A stretch of 64,000 nucleotides of DNA from Ideonella dechloratans (GCF_021049305.1 NZ_CP088081.1:3348001-3412000), one strand, 5' to 3'; shown: positions 34,188 through 44,103, numbered from the stretch's first letter. Notes: generated by a model from the letters alone, not told the origin. Numbers and translations: made by a program.

Positions 34188-35318
34188 TCAGGCCGACAGC
34201 AGCGAACCGGCCCGGGTGGCTTCGCGCCCGGCCACCTTGCCCAGGGACATGCCGGCCACCGCGAAGCGGCGCAGGTCGCGGGCGAAGAACAGGCCGTCGA
34301 CCGGCGCGCCCAGCGTGGTCACCTGCCCGGTGAGCGGGTCGATCAGATCCACCAGCGGCTGGCCGGCCACCACGGAGGCGCCCGGCACCTGCAGGAAGAC
34401 CACCATGCCGCCGGTGGGCGCCACCACCGGGATGGAGCCGGCCAGCGGCGTGGCCTCGCGCTTGAGGGGTGGCAGCGCCGGCAGGGTGCCGCCTTCGGGG
34501 GCCACCACGCCGCGCTGGATCAGGAAGTCGACGATGCCCTGGGCATCGGCCGCGGCCAGGTCGTGGCGCACATCGGCCTCGCCGCGCAGTTCGATGGTGG
34601 CGGCCATGCAAGCCGGCGGCAGCGGCTTGGCCGGGCCCAGGCGCTCGGCCAGCTGGGGCCAGACCATGGAGCAGGCCTCGTCGAAGGGGTCGCCGCCGGA
34701 GCGCTCGGCCAGCAGGGCCAGCTCGGCGCCGATGCAGCGGGCCAGCAGCTGGCCGTCGCCCGGCCAGGTCTGCGGCGTGGTGTAGAGGTGCAGCAGGGCC
34801 TCGCCGTCGCAGTGCAGGTCCAGCACCACATCGGCGTCGATGGCCAGGCCCAGCAGGGTCTTGCGCAGGCTTTCCAGCGGAGAGGTGGCCCCCAGCGCGG
34901 CCACCGCCTCGCGCAGCGCGCCGCGCACCAGGCGCACGTTCTCGGCGGCGTCCGCGCCCAGCCGGTCCATCACGCGGTCGAGCACCGCGTCGGTGAGGTT
35001 GGCGAAATGGCGGTTGAAGTTCTCGCCGCTGTGCAGCTCGAAGCGGCCCTGGAAGCCGCGCAGCACCCACTGGCCCACGCCCAATGGATTGGCCATGGGC
35101 ACCAGCACGACCTCGCCGCGCAGGCGGCCGGCCGCCTCCAGCGCGTCCAGGTGGTTGCGCAGGTGATGGGCCACCAGCATGCCGGGCACTTCGTCGGCAT
35201 GCAGCGAGCCCTGGATGGTCACCTTGGGGCCCTGGCCGGGCGTGCCGTAGTGCAGGCTGACCAGCTCGTGGGTGGTGCCCGGGGTGGCGGAGGCGAGAGG
35301 GTGTCGGACGATGTGCAT
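34188..35318 (-). CDS. aotO: AotO-like succinylglutamate desuccinylase/aspartoacylase-family protein
   Basis: A 376-residue zinc-carboxypeptidase-like protein of the AstE/AspA family. Zinc ligands are visible in [11 protein letters not shown] (His and Glu) and [13 protein letters not shown] (His). Active-site Arg/Asn are in GENFNRHF, and a C-terminal beta domain ends [21 protein letters not shown]. The equivalent gene sits inside the Pseudomonas aotJQMOP operon, where it is not needed for transport. A deacylase for an imported N-acyl or dipeptide form of arginine would make sense beside a cyanophycinase (inference). Confidence 0.85.
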   Translation of the reverse strand: MHIVRHPLASATPGTTHELVSLHYGTPGQGPKVTIQGSLHADEVPGMLVAHHLRNHLDALEAAGRLRGEVVLVPMANPLGVGQWVLRGFQGRFELHSGENFNRHFANLTDAVLDRVMDRLGADAAENVRLVRGALREAVAALGATSPLESLRKTLLGLAIDADVVLDLHCDGEALLHLYTTPQTWPGDGQLLARCIGAELALLAERSGGDPFDEACSMVWPQLAERLGPAKPLPPACMAATIELRGEADVRHDLAAADAQGIVDFLIQRGVVAPEGGTLPALPPLKREATPLAGSIPVVAPTGGMVVFLQVPGASVVAGQPLVDLIDPLTGQVTTLGAPVDGLFFARDLRRFAVAGMSLGKVAGREATRAGSLLSA

Positions 35319-35338
35319 GAAAGCAGGTGGACAGCGGA

Positions 35339-36028
35339 TCAGTGCCGGCCTTGCAGCGGCGCGACCCAGCGGCGCTCGGCCGCGCGGAACAGGCCCACCA
35401 GCACCACGGTGATGGCCAGGTAGAACACGGCCGCGGTGAGGAAGGCCTCGAAAGGCAGGTAGTAGGTGGAGTTCATCTCGCGGGCGGCCCCGGTCAGGTC
35501 CGCCAGCGTGACGACGCTGGCCAGCGAGGTGCCGTGCAGCATCAGCACCACCTCGTTGCCGTACGCCGGCAGCGCCCGCCGCAAGGCCGAGGGAATGACG
35601 ATGCGCCGGAAGGTGACCCAGCGCGACATGCCCATGGCCTTGGCCGCCTCGATCTCGCCGGCGGGCAGGGCCTTGATGGCGCCGTGCAGGATTTCGGTGG
35701 TGTAGGCGCAGGTGTTGATGGCGAAGGCCGCGATGGCGCAGAACCAGGCCGAGCTGAGCCAGGGCCAGGCCGGGCTGTTGCGCACGACCTCGAACTGGGC
35801 CAGGCCGTAGTACAGCAGGAAGAGCTGCACCAGCATCGGCGTGCCGCGGATGACATAGGTGAACAGCCACACCGGCCGCGACAGCCAGGCGATGGGCAGG
35901 CTGCGCAGCATGGCCAGCGGCAACGCGCCCAGCCCGCCGGCCAGCAGTGCGGCCAGCAGCAGCTCCAGGGTCACCCCCAGCCCGTGGACATACAGCGGCA
36001 GGCTGTCGTGGATGGCTTGGAAATCCAT
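35339..36028 (-). CDS. aotM: Arginine/ornithine ABC transporter permease (AotM-like)
   Basis: A 229-residue inner-membrane permease of the HisM family with about five helices. The conserved EAA loop is seen in EIEAAKAMGMSRWVTFRRIVIP, preceded by YVIRGTPMLVQLFLLYYG. The ATG at 36028 (MDFQAIHDSLP) is the family start. It lies ten bases after aotQ and pairs with it to form the membrane channel. Confidence 0.93.
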   Translation of the reverse strand: MDFQAIHDSLPLYVHGLGVTLELLLAALLAGGLGALPLAMLRSLPIAWLSRPVWLFTYVIRGTPMLVQLFLLYYGLAQFEVVRNSPAWPWLSSAWFCAIAAFAINTCAYTTEILHGAIKALPAGEIEAAKAMGMSRWVTFRRIVIPSALRRALPAYGNEVVLMLHGTSLASVVTLADLTGAAREMNSTYYLPFEAFLTAAVFYLAITVVLVGLFRAAERRWVAPLQGRH

Positions 36029-36038
36029 GGCGGCTGCG

Positions 36039-36725
36039 TCAGAGCGCCACCTGGCGCACACCCACGGACAGGCGGCGCGCGAGCCAGGCGAAGCCCAGCT
36101 CGGACAGGGTGGTGAAGGCCAGGTACATGAGCGCGGCCGCGGCGTAGAACAGGAAGGGCTCGCGGGTGGCGCCCGCGGCCTGGCCGGCCCGGCTCATCAT
36201 GTCCGACAGGCCGATGACCGAGACGATGGAGGTGCTCTTGATCATCACCAGCCAGTTGTTGGACAGGGCCGGCAGGGCGTGGCGCAGCATCTGCGGGCCC
36301 ACCACGCGGGTGAGCACCTGGCGACGGTTCATGCCGTAGGCCAGGGCGGCCTCGCGCTGGCCCGGCGGCACGGCCAGGAAGGCGCCGCGCAAGACCTCGG
36401 TGAGGTAGGCCCCGAAGATGAAGCCGATGGTCAGCACGCCGGCGATGAAGGGGTCGATGTCGATGTAGTCCCAGCCCTGGGACTCGCCGATCTTGTTGAC
36501 CAGCATCTGTCCGCCGTAGAAGACCAGCAGCATGACCACCAGATCGGGCACCGCACGCACGAGCGTGGTGTAGGCCGTGGCCGGCCACTGCAGCAGGCGC
36601 CAGCGCGAGAGCTTGGCCAGCGCCCCGGCCAGGCCCAGCACCAGGGCGATGGCCAGCGAGGCGGCGGCCACGCCCAGCGTCAGCAGCGCGCCCTGCAGCA
36701 GGCTGGCACCGTAGCCGTGCAGCAT
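36039..36725 (-). CDS. aotQ: Arginine/ornithine ABC transporter permease (AotQ-like)
   Basis: A 228-residue HisQ-family permease. Marks: TLVRAVPDLVVMLLVFYGGQ, the EAA loop QREAALAYGMNRRQVLTRVV, and VSVIGLSDMMSRAGQAAGAT near the C-terminus. It is the second gene of the transporter operon, 27 bases after the binding-protein gene. Confidence 0.93.
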   Translation of the reverse strand: MLHGYGASLLQGALLTLGVAAASLAIALVLGLAGALAKLSRWRLLQWPATAYTTLVRAVPDLVVMLLVFYGGQMLVNKIGESQGWDYIDIDPFIAGVLTIGFIFGAYLTEVLRGAFLAVPPGQREAALAYGMNRRQVLTRVVGPQMLRHALPALSNNWLVMIKSTSIVSVIGLSDMMSRAGQAAGATREPFLFYAAAALMYLAFTTLSELGFAWLARRLSVGVRQVAL

Positions 36726-36752
36726 CGTCCGTCCCCTCCCTGGCCGCGGCGC

Positions 36753-37532
36753 TTACTTGCCGTAGATGTCGAAGTCGAAGTACCTGGACTCGACCATCTT
36801 GTAGGTGCCGTTGGCGCGGATGGCCTGGATGGCGGCGTTGAACTTCTGCTGCAGCGCGGCGTCGCCCTTGCGCACCGCGATGCCGGCACCCGCACCGAAG
36901 AAGGCGGGATCGTCCGGCGGCGTGCCCAGCACCGCGAAGCCCTTGCCGGCCGGGGTCTTCAGGAAGCCCAGGTTGGCGGCCACGGAGTCGCACACGGTGG
37001 CGTCGATGCGGCCGGCGGCCAGGTCCAGGAAGACCTCGTCCTGCTTGCTGTAGCGCACGATCTCGCTGTCCTTGTAGGTGGCGGTGGCCCAGCGGTCGTG
37101 GATGGAGGTGCGCTGCACGCCGATCTTCTTGCCCTTCATCGCGGCGGGCGAGATGTCATGCGGCAGGCTGCCCTTGCCCACCATCCAGGGCGGGGTGTTC
37201 TGGTACTTGTCGCTGAAGAGCACCGACTTCTTGCGCTCCTCGGTGATGGCCATCGAGGCGATGATGGCGTCGAACTTGCGCGCCTGCAGGGCCGGGATCA
37301 TGCCGTCCCACTCCTGCTGCACCAGGGTGCACTCGGCCTTCATCTGGGCGCACAGGGCCATCGCGATGTCGATGTCGAAGCCCTTGAGCTTGCCGTCGGT
37401 GCCGACCTCGGAGAACGGGGGGTAGGCCCCTTCCACCCCGATGCGGATCTTCTTCCAGTCCGGGGCCTGGGCGGAGGCGGCCAGGCTGGCCGCGGCCAGC
37501 AGCAGTGCGGTGAGGAGATGGCGGCGTTGCAT
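36753..37532 (-). CDS. aotJ: Arginine/ornithine-binding periplasmic protein
   Basis: A 259-residue solute-binding protein of the Lys/Arg/Orn family. Signal peptide MQRRHLLTALLLAAASLAAS; mature protein starts near QAPDWKKIRIGVEGAYPPFS. Ligand-site pattern: GFDIDIAMALCAQMK, QEWDGMIPALQARKFDAII and SMAITEERKKSVLFSDKYQ. A disulfide between the two cysteines near residues 61-69 is typical. AGGAGAAG precedes the ATG at 37532. It lies 52 bases downstream of the cyanophycinase-like gene on the same strand and may be co-transcribed with it. Confidence 0.94.
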   Translation of the reverse strand: MQRRHLLTALLLAAASLAASAQAPDWKKIRIGVEGAYPPFSEVGTDGKLKGFDIDIAMALCAQMKAECTLVQQEWDGMIPALQARKFDAIIASMAITEERKKSVLFSDKYQNTPPWMVGKGSLPHDISPAAMKGKKIGVQRTSIHDRWATATYKDSEIVRYSKQDEVFLDLAAGRIDATVCDSVAANLGFLKTPAGKGFAVLGTPPDDPAFFGAGAGIAVRKGDAALQQKFNAAIQAIRANGTYKMVESRYFDFDIYGK

Positions 37533-37584
37533 GGTGGGGAACTTCTCCTGGGAAGCGTGGAACGGGCGCGGGGGTGGGGGCCGG

Positions 37585-38874
37585 TCAGTGCGGCGCCCAG
37601 GGCGTCGTGAAGGGACGCGCCATGCGCACCGGGATGATGTCCAGGTACAGATTGGACACACTGTAGTCGTCACCCCCGAGTTCGTCAGAGTACCAGCCCA
37701 CCGTGTCCGGCCCCTTGTACAGGCGGAACTGGAAGGCCAGGTCGGCCCGCTTGTCCGAGGCCGGCGCCAACGGGTCGAAGGTCAGGCCGCGCACTTCCTG
37801 CAGGCTGCTGTCGATCAGGTAGCCCATGGCATTGACCAGGGCGGTGTCGCCCAGCATGTCGGTGTTGTAGAGCGGCGTGGCGTACTCGGGCTTGTAGCCC
37901 TTGGCATGGGGGTCCAGCAGGGTCCCGCGCTGCTTCCAGTCCGAGGGCGTGATGCGCCGGGTGCCGACGTTGTAGCTGTCGCCCCGGTCCAGGTAGGTCA
38001 GGCGGGCGCCGGTCACGTTCAGGGCATCGATCTGATCGTTGGTCTGCACATCGTTGAGGTCCACCAGCAGCGCCCCCTTGGCACCGATGACCTCGATGTC
38101 GTCGCCGTGCACGATGGCGGCGCTGTTCTCGTCCACGCCCAGCCCCAGCTTGTAGCCCTTGGCCAGCATCAGCGGGATCATGCGGCCGAAGCGGCCCCGC
38201 TTGAGGAAGTGCTGGTCCACGAACAGGTTGGAGCCGACGAAGCCCAGGCCGCGGTCGACCTCCTTGCCATCGCGCAGCTGCCCCTTCATCACCCCGATCA
38301 CGCTGGGGGCGTCGCGGAACATCACCGAACTCATGATGGCCGCACCCGCCGAGGTGCCGGCTACCACGCCGCCGCGCCGGTAAACGTCCCAGATGGCCTC
38401 CAGCATCGGGGTGGACTGCCCGCCGGGTGCGAAGGTGTCGACGATGCGCTCCTGCGCGCCGCCGGAGAAGAAGATGCCGTCGGCGTTGTTGACCATGTCC
38501 AGCAGCGCCTTGTCACGCACCGCCCGGTTCAGGTCCACCCATTTCAGGGCCGGCGCCACCGGCAGCACATCGGCATTGGCGCCGTGACGCTCCAGCAGCT
38601 CGGACAGACGCCGGCCGGTCTTGTCGGGTGATTCGGAGGCGGTGGCGAAGACGATCCAGTGCGAGCCCTTGCCGCCCGACAGGGCCACCATGCGGCTCCA
38701 GATCTCCTCGTTGTCGGCCTTGAGCGCCCCGCCGATGATCACGGCGAAGCCCTGGGCCGGCGTGACCGGCTTGGACGCGGGCGCCGCCTGGGCCAGCCAA
38801 CCGGTGCAGGCCAGGGTCAGCGCGGCGAGTGCCTGCCGCCGGGACAGTCGTTCGAACAGGGAGGAGGGTCGCAT
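37585..38874 (-). CDS. Exported cyanophycinase-like S51 peptidase
   Basis: A 429-residue protein with an N-terminal signal (RRQALAALTLACTGWLAQA, with an SRR start that could be Tat-like). The peptidase S51/cyanophycinase fold follows: GFAVIIGGALKADNEEIWSR, FFSGGAQERIV (135-145), nucleophile Ser175 in VAGTSAGAAIMS, and GLGVDENSAAIVHGDDIEVI. Cyanophycinases cut the Asp-Arg storage polymer cyanophycin to beta-Asp-Arg dipeptides; exported forms (CphE type) let bacteria feed on external polymer. It is longer than intracellular CphB by a C-terminal 100-residue extension. Lying directly upstream of arginine transport and catabolism genes supports an arginine-releasing role. Confidence 0.85.
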   Translation of the reverse strand: MRPSSLFERLSRRQALAALTLACTGWLAQAAPASKPVTPAQGFAVIIGGALKADNEEIWSRMVALSGGKGSHWIVFATASESPDKTGRRLSELLERHGANADVLPVAPALKWVDLNRAVRDKALLDMVNNADGIFFSGGAQERIVDTFAPGGQSTPMLEAIWDVYRRGGVVAGTSAGAAIMSSVMFRDAPSVIGVMKGQLRDGKEVDRGLGFVGSNLFVDQHFLKRGRFGRMIPLMLAKGYKLGLGVDENSAAIVHGDDIEVIGAKGALLVDLNDVQTNDQIDALNVTGARLTYLDRGDSYNVGTRRITPSDWKQRGTLLDPHAKGYKPEYATPLYNTDMLGDTALVNAMGYLIDSSLQEVRGLTFDPLAPASDKRADLAFQFRLYKGPDTVGWYSDELGGDDYSVSNLYLDIIPVRMARPFTTPWAPH

Positions 38875-39182
38875 GGAGGGAAGTGCAATCGCCAGAGAAG
38901 CCTTGGGGGCATCTTGGCACCGACCGCCCGGGCCGGCCACCCCGAATCCGGCAAAGCGGTGCGATTGCAAAAAAGAATGTCGCTTGCCCGCAAACCCCGG
39001 TCCGGCCGGGGCGCCGCGGCGTCTGCCCGCCACAGGCAGTTGCCACAGCGCGACGCCAAGTTGCGCTTTCGCGACGGCTTGATGACAGTCCCGTGGCGCG
39101 GCGGGCCCTGCTTCCTAGACTCGCAGCAACCCACAGCCACCCCACAGCAACACAGGCTTCACGCAGCCTTCGGAGGGATTCC
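38875..39182. promoter_or_regulatory. 308-bp divergent promoter region, cyanophycinase gene / TonB receptor gene
   Basis: No gene is seen. It must hold divergent promoters for the cyanophycinase-like gene (left) and the receptor gene (right). A good ribosome-binding site (GGAGG) precedes the receptor ATG. The AT-richer patch GCAAAAAAGAAT near 38968-38980 is the best place for a leftward promoter. I could not define -35/-10 boxes or an ArgR site with confidence. Confidence 0.4.
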
Positions 39183-41933
39183 ATGGCCCGCACCGTGTCG
39201 GCACACCGCCGCCAACGCCCCCCCGCCACGCGCCCGCGCGCTGGCGTTCTCGCCGTCCAGGCCGCCTTGCTGTCGCTGGCCGCGCTGCCGCTGGCCAGCC
39301 AGGCCCAGAGCACCCCGGACGCACCCCAGCGCATCGAGATCACCGGCTCGGCGATCAAACGCATCGACGGCGAGACCGCGCTGCCGGTGCAGGTCATCAC
39401 GCGGGAGGAGATCGACAAGGCCGGGCTGACCACGGCCTCGGAGATCGTGGCGCGCCTGAGCGCCTCGGCGGCCAACCTGACCGATGGCGGGAGCATGTCC
39501 TACGGTGGCTTCCGCGACCAGACGGGCTTCAACGGCGCCAACCTGCGGGGTCTGGGCGTGTCCTCGACCCTGGTGCTGCTCAACGGCCGGCGGATGGCCA
39601 ACTTCGCCTCGCCGGGCGATGCCTCCGGGGTGGACCTCAACAGCATTCCCGCTGCGGCCATCGATCGGGTGGAGGTGCTGCTGGACGGTGCCTCATCCCT
39701 CTATGGCAGCGATGCCATCGGCGGGGTGATCAACTTCATCACCCGGCGCGACTACCAGGGCGCCGAGGTGAATGTCTCCTACGGCGACACCACTGAGGGC
39801 GGTGGGGGCAAGCGCACCGCCTCGCTGGCCGGCGGCTTCGGCGACTACGGCCGCGACGGCTTCAACGTCTTCGGCGTGGTGGACCTGCAGCGCACCAACC
39901 GCCTCAACGCCAGCCAACGCCAGTTCATCACCGACCTGAAGATCCCGGAGCGCCTGCCCGACCTGCTCTCCAGCGCCACCTTCCCGGGCAACATCCGGCT
40001 GAGCTCCGACCAGCGCGACATGCTGATCGCCGACGGCTACTCCAGCAATGGCCACACGGTGATCGACTCCAAGACCATCAACCCGGCCGCCGCCACCGGT
40101 TGCAACCCGCCGGCCACGCTCTACCTGCCCGACGGCATCGGTGGCGTGGACGGCTGCACCTACGACTACATGCGGGCCATCGAGCTCTATCCGCAATCCG
40201 AGAAGACCAGCGTGTTCGGCCGCGGCGTGCTGGACCTGGGAGGCGGACACCAGGCCTTCTTCGAGGCCTCGATCGCCCGCGCCAGCACGCACTACTCCGG
40301 CACGCCGAACCGGATCGACGCGGACATGGACGTCTCCCTGGTGCCCGCCCTGGCCGGCACCAGTCTGGCCAGCCTGCCCGCCGGAGACGAGAACCGCGTC
40401 ATCACGGTCCGCACCCGCCTGGCCGAAGCCGGCCTGCGCACCAATGAACTGGTGTCCACCGCCCAGCGCTATGTGGCGGGGCTCACCGGCACGCTGGCCG
40501 ACTGGGATTACGAAGTCGGCCTGAACCACAGCCTCGACGTCGTGTCCGACCGCGACCAGCAGGGCTACCTCAACGAGCAGATGATCCGGGACGGCTTTGC
40601 CGACGGCACGCTCAACCCCTTTGGCGCCTCCGATGCGGCGGGCCTGGCCCTGTACGAGGCCGCCCAGATCCGCGGCGAGGTGCGTCGCTCGGTGGGCATG
40701 ATGGACAGCATCGACGCCCGCGTCAGCCGCCCGCTGATGAAGCTCGAGGGCGGCGATCTGGCCCTGGCCCTGGGCTCCGAGTTCCGGCGTGAACGCCAGC
40801 GCTTCCACCAGTCCCAGCCCCTGGCCGACGACGTGATCCTGGGCGAGACCTCGCAGGGCACGGAGGCCGACTTCGGCCACGCCCGCAACGTGGCGGCCCT
40901 GTTCACCGAAGTGAATGCCCCGGTGACCAGGCAGGTCGAGATCACGACCGCCCTGCGCTACGAGAAGTACCAGGGCACCGGCAGCGCCACCAGCCCCAAG
41001 CTGGGGCTGAAGTACCAGCCACTGCCCGAACTCGCGCTGCGAGCCTCGGCCGGCAAGGGCTTCCGCGCCCCGAGCATGTCCGATCTCTACCGCCCGGTGA
41101 CCGAGGGCACGGCGGCCACCCTGGTGGACCCGGTGTGCATGGCCCAGGATCCATCCAACACCGTGACCGACTGCTCGGACACCTGGACCACCTACGAGTA
41201 CAGCAACGCCAAGCTCAAGCCCGAGTACTCGCGCCAGTTTTCGCTGGGCGCCGTGATGGAACCCAGCCGCCACCTGAACGTCAGCGTGGACTACTGGAGC
41301 ATCCAGAAGAGCAATCTGATCAGCACGCTGGGTGCCGACGTGATCCTGGCCAACCTGGACAAGTACGGCAGCCTGGTCCACCGGGACGGGGACGGCTGGA
41401 TCGATCACATCGACCTGGTCAAGGAGAACCGCGGCAAGCAGCGCATCTCGGGCCTGGACCTGGAGTTCAATCTCAAAGGGATCGAGACCGGCATGGGCAC
41501 CTTCGGCCTGCGCCTGAACGGCACCTGGACCCTGAATTCCAAGCAGCAGACGGGCGATGGCGACCCCTATGTCAGCAACCTGGGTCACTTCGTCAACGAC
41601 GGCGTGGTGCAACGCTGGCGACACACGCTGTCGCTGGACTGGGAGCAAGGCCCCTACAGCGCCACGCTGTCCAACAGTTACCTGTCGGGCTACACGGACC
41701 AGACCATCGTCGGCAAGCCGGACCGCCGGGTCGGCGCCTACACACTGTGGGACCTGACCGGAGCATGGACCGTGACCGAGGCCTTCACCGTGCGTGGCGG
41801 CGTGAAGAACCTGTTCGACACCGCGCCGCCCTTTTCGCAACAGGCCTGGTTCTTCATCTCCGGCTACGACCCGAGCTACACCGACCCGCGTGGCCGCTTC
41901 CTCTACGTGGGCGCCCAGTACAAATTCAAGTGA
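39183..41933 (+). CDS. TonB-dependent outer-membrane receptor
   Basis: A 916-residue receptor. Signal peptide ends LASQAQS; a TonB-box-like stretch RIEITGSAIKRIDGE follows. Plug domain: LPVQVITREEIDKAGLTTAS, NLRGLGVSSTLVLLNGRRMA, DRVEVLLDGASSLYGSDAIG. Then a 22-strand barrel ending in RGRFLYVGAQYKFK. The RIEITGS opening is typical of receptors for carbohydrates, peptides and other nutrients, not siderophores. The gene is divergent from the exported cyanophycinase-like gene, so peptides or dipeptides released from cyanophycin are a plausible substrate (inference). It ends in a strong terminator. Confidence 0.93.
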   Translation: MARTVSAHRRQRPPATRPRAGVLAVQAALLSLAALPLASQAQSTPDAPQRIEITGSAIKRIDGETALPVQVITREEIDKAGLTTASEIVARLSASAANLTDGGSMSYGGFRDQTGFNGANLRGLGVSSTLVLLNGRRMANFASPGDASGVDLNSIPAAAIDRVEVLLDGASSLYGSDAIGGVINFITRRDYQGAEVNVSYGDTTEGGGGKRTASLAGGFGDYGRDGFNVFGVVDLQRTNRLNASQRQFITDLKIPERLPDLLSSATFPGNIRLSSDQRDMLIADGYSSNGHTVIDSKTINPAAATGCNPPATLYLPDGIGGVDGCTYDYMRAIELYPQSEKTSVFGRGVLDLGGGHQAFFEASIARASTHYSGTPNRIDADMDVSLVPALAGTSLASLPAGDENRVITVRTRLAEAGLRTNELVSTAQRYVAGLTGTLADWDYEVGLNHSLDVVSDRDQQGYLNEQMIRDGFADGTLNPFGASDAAGLALYEAAQIRGEVRRSVGMMDSIDARVSRPLMKLEGGDLALALGSEFRRERQRFHQSQPLADDVILGETSQGTEADFGHARNVAALFTEVNAPVTRQVEITTALRYEKYQGTGSATSPKLGLKYQPLPELALRASAGKGFRAPSMSDLYRPVTEGTAATLVDPVCMAQDPSNTVTDCSDTWTTYEYSNAKLKPEYSRQFSLGAVMEPSRHLNVSVDYWSIQKSNLISTLGADVILANLDKYGSLVHRDGDGWIDHIDLVKENRGKQRISGLDLEFNLKGIETGMGTFGLRLNGTWTLNSKQQTGDGDPYVSNLGHFVNDGVVQRWRHTLSLDWEQGPYSATLSNSYLSGYTDQTIVGKPDRRVGAYTLWDLTGAWTVTEAFTVRGGVKNLFDTAPPFSQQAWFFISGYDPSYTDPRGRFLYVGAQYKFK

Positions 41934-41958
41934 CGCCCTGAGCGTCTCTGAAAGCCCG

Positions 41959-41986
41959 GCCCCGCAGCGACCCTGCGGGGCTTTTT
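41959..41986 (+). terminator. Intrinsic terminator of the TonB-dependent receptor gene
   Basis: Arms GCCCCGCAG/CTGCGGGGC (9 bp) with a 5-base loop, then TTTTT. It lies 25 bases after the receptor stop. It may also shield the convergent binding-protein gene, whose stop is at 41992. Confidence 0.93.
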
Positions 41987-41991
41987 CATGC

Positions 41992-43053
41992 TCAAGGCTT
42001 CTGGGGGGCGCGGGTCGCGGCCAGCAGGCGCTTCTTCTCGTCCAGCCCCAGCCCGTGGTTGACGAACTGGAAGGTGGCCACCTTGGACAGGTCCACCTCG
42101 CCGGGCTGGTAGAGGCCCGCGCGCACCATCTTGTCGTAGAAGTCGCGGATGCGCTCGGGCTTCATCGCGCCGATGCCCTGCGTCAGGCTGTCGCCGCTGT
42201 CCACGATGCCCAGCGTCTTCATCAGGGCCACCGACTGGTCGATGGTGCCCTGGTCCATCTCGGGGTTGTCCTTGAGGATCAGGGCATCGGCCCCACGGCG
42301 GTCGCCATAGAGGTAATGCACCCAGCCTAGGATGGACGCCTCGACGAAGCGCTTGACCAGATCCGGCCGCTTCTGCACCGTCTCGACCCGCGTCTCGATC
42401 GTCGTGCTGTAGGTGCTGTAGCCGTGGTCGGCCAGCAGGAAGGTCAGCGGCGTGAAGCCGCCCTGCTTGCGGATGCTGATGGGCTCTTCGACCGCATAGC
42501 CCTGCTGGATGCTCTTCGGGTTGGCCAGGAAGGGGCCCAGGTTGTAGTTGTAGGGCCGCAGCTGCTCGTCCTTGAAGCCGTGCTCGGCCTTGAGCCAGGC
42601 CCACCAGGAGAACTGCGCATCCTTGGCGATGTAGGCCACCGGCGCCTTCTTCAGGTCCTCGAAGCGCTGGTAGCCCTGGCCCGGGTGGGCCATCAGGGCC
42701 TGCGGGTCCTTCTGGAACAGGCTGGCCACGGTGATGACCGGCACACCGTTCTTCACATTGTCGAAGCTGTGCAGCAGGTTGCCGGTCATCAGGAAGTCGA
42801 TCTTGCCGGCCGGCAGCAGCGGCCGGTTGTTGACCTGCGGCCCGCCCTGGCGGATCTCCACCGCCAGACCGTAGCGCGCATAAGTGCCATCGGCCAGCGC
42901 CTGGTAGAAGCCACCGTGCGCGGCCTGCGCCTTCCAGTTGGTGGCGAAGACCACCTTGTCCTGCGCCGCGGCCGGGCCTGCGGCCAGCCCACCGGCCACC
43001 AAGGCCCCGGCCCACACCAGGGCCGCCTGGGCCCGCCTACGCGTCATCGTCAT
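41992..43053 (-). CDS. NMT1/THI5-type ABC transporter substrate-binding protein
   Basis: A 353-residue periplasmic protein. Signal peptide ends near AGPAAAQ. The mature start KVVFATNWKAQAAHGGFYQA is typical of the NMT1/ThiY-like and nitrate/sulfonate group, including binders of thiamine pyrimidines. AGGAG precedes the ATG at 43053. A permease and ATPase of the same class are at 44104-45703 on the same strand, separated by a short-chain dehydrogenase gene. Ligand unknown; a pyrimidine or other aromatic heterocycle is plausible. Confidence 0.88.
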   Translation of the reverse strand: MTMTRRRAQAALVWAGALVAGGLAAGPAAAQDKVVFATNWKAQAAHGGFYQALADGTYARYGLAVEIRQGGPQVNNRPLLPAGKIDFLMTGNLLHSFDNVKNGVPVITVASLFQKDPQALMAHPGQGYQRFEDLKKAPVAYIAKDAQFSWWAWLKAEHGFKDEQLRPYNYNLGPFLANPKSIQQGYAVEEPISIRKQGGFTPLTFLLADHGYSTYSTTIETRVETVQKRPDLVKRFVEASILGWVHYLYGDRRGADALILKDNPEMDQGTIDQSVALMKTLGIVDSGDSLTQGIGAMKPERIRDFYDKMVRAGLYQPGEVDLSKVATFQFVNHGLGLDEKKRLLAATRAPQKP

Positions 43054-43139
43054 CGCCGCACTCTCCTGAGGGTCCTGATGGCGCCGCATGGTAGCGACCT
43101 CCCCTTGGGGATGGCGGTGGTGGGGCCTTGCCGCACGCC

Positions 43140-44000
43140 TCAGCGCGTCCAGTCCTCGCTGTGCTGCCACAGCGCGCGGGCCAGTTCGGCATCGCGGCCG
43201 GCCGGGCTGGGCTGGGCGGGAGCGCCGTCGCTCCAGTACAGGCCGCTCTGCCCGGCCAGGGCCGGCGCGCTGGCACACAGCAAAGGCGTGCGGGCGCCCT
43301 CCTCCACGGTGATCATGCGGCGCAGCCAGTGGAACAGGGGGCGCAGCGGCGCCGGCAGGGTGCGCCAGATGTCCGAGGCCACCACGCCGGGATGCACGGC
43401 ATAGGTGGAGATGCCGGTGCCGGTCAGGCGCCGCCCCAGCTCGGCGCTGAACAGCAGGTTGGCCAGCTTGGACACGCTGTACTCCGCCACGCCGGTGGCC
43501 GTGCGGGTGGGCTGACGCAGCTGCTCGAAGGGGATGCCGTTCACCCGCCGATGCGCCCGGCTGGCCAGGGTGACGATGCGGGCCGCCCCGCTGGCCCGCA
43601 GGGCCGGCAGCAGACGCTGGGTCAGCAGGAAATGGCCCATGTGGTTCACGCCGAAGGCCATCTCGAAACCCGAACGGGTCAGCCCCCGCGCCCCGGCCAG
43701 ACCGGCGTTGTTGACCAGCAGGTGCAGCGGCAGGCCCAGGTCCAGGAAGCGCTGGGCGCAGTCCCCCACCGAGGCGAAGTCTCCCAGCTCCAGCGGCAGC
43801 CAGGTGGCGGACCGGGCCCCCGGCAGGGCATCGATCTCGGCCAGCACCTCGGCCGTGCGTTCGGCGCTGCGGCAGGCCAGGAAGACACGCGCGCCCTGGC
43901 GGGCCAGCTCGCGGGCCATCACCCGGCCGATGCCGGTGTTCGCGCCGGTGACCAGGGCCACCTGGCCGGCCAGGGGAAGAGAGGAGGTGTCGGTGTTCAT
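43140..44000 (-). CDS. Short-chain dehydrogenase/reductase
   Basis: A 286-residue Rossmann enzyme of the retinol-dehydrogenase-like group. TGANTGIG (residues 18-25) is the cofactor loop; NNAG, Ser and YSVSK give the catalytic set (LASRAHR ... VAEYSVSKLAN). ACRS after the second strand suggests NADP preference. The substrate is unknown. It sits inside an ABC transporter gene set, between permease and binding protein, so it might act on the imported compound. Confidence 0.88.
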   Translation of the reverse strand: MNTDTSSLPLAGQVALVTGANTGIGRVMARELARQGARVFLACRSAERTAEVLAEIDALPGARSATWLPLELGDFASVGDCAQRFLDLGLPLHLLVNNAGLAGARGLTRSGFEMAFGVNHMGHFLLTQRLLPALRASGAARIVTLASRAHRRVNGIPFEQLRQPTRTATGVAEYSVSKLANLLFSAELGRRLTGTGISTYAVHPGVVASDIWRTLPAPLRPLFHWLRRMITVEEGARTPLLCASAPALAGQSGLYWSDGAPAQPSPAGRDAELARALWQHSEDWTR

Positions 44001-44103
44001 CGTGGCCCGCAGGCTAGCCTCGCCAGATGACAGCTCATCCGTGATCCGGGCGCTTCAGGGTTTCGCCCAGGTCACCGTGTGTATCGCGCGGTATCGCGGC
44101 GGT

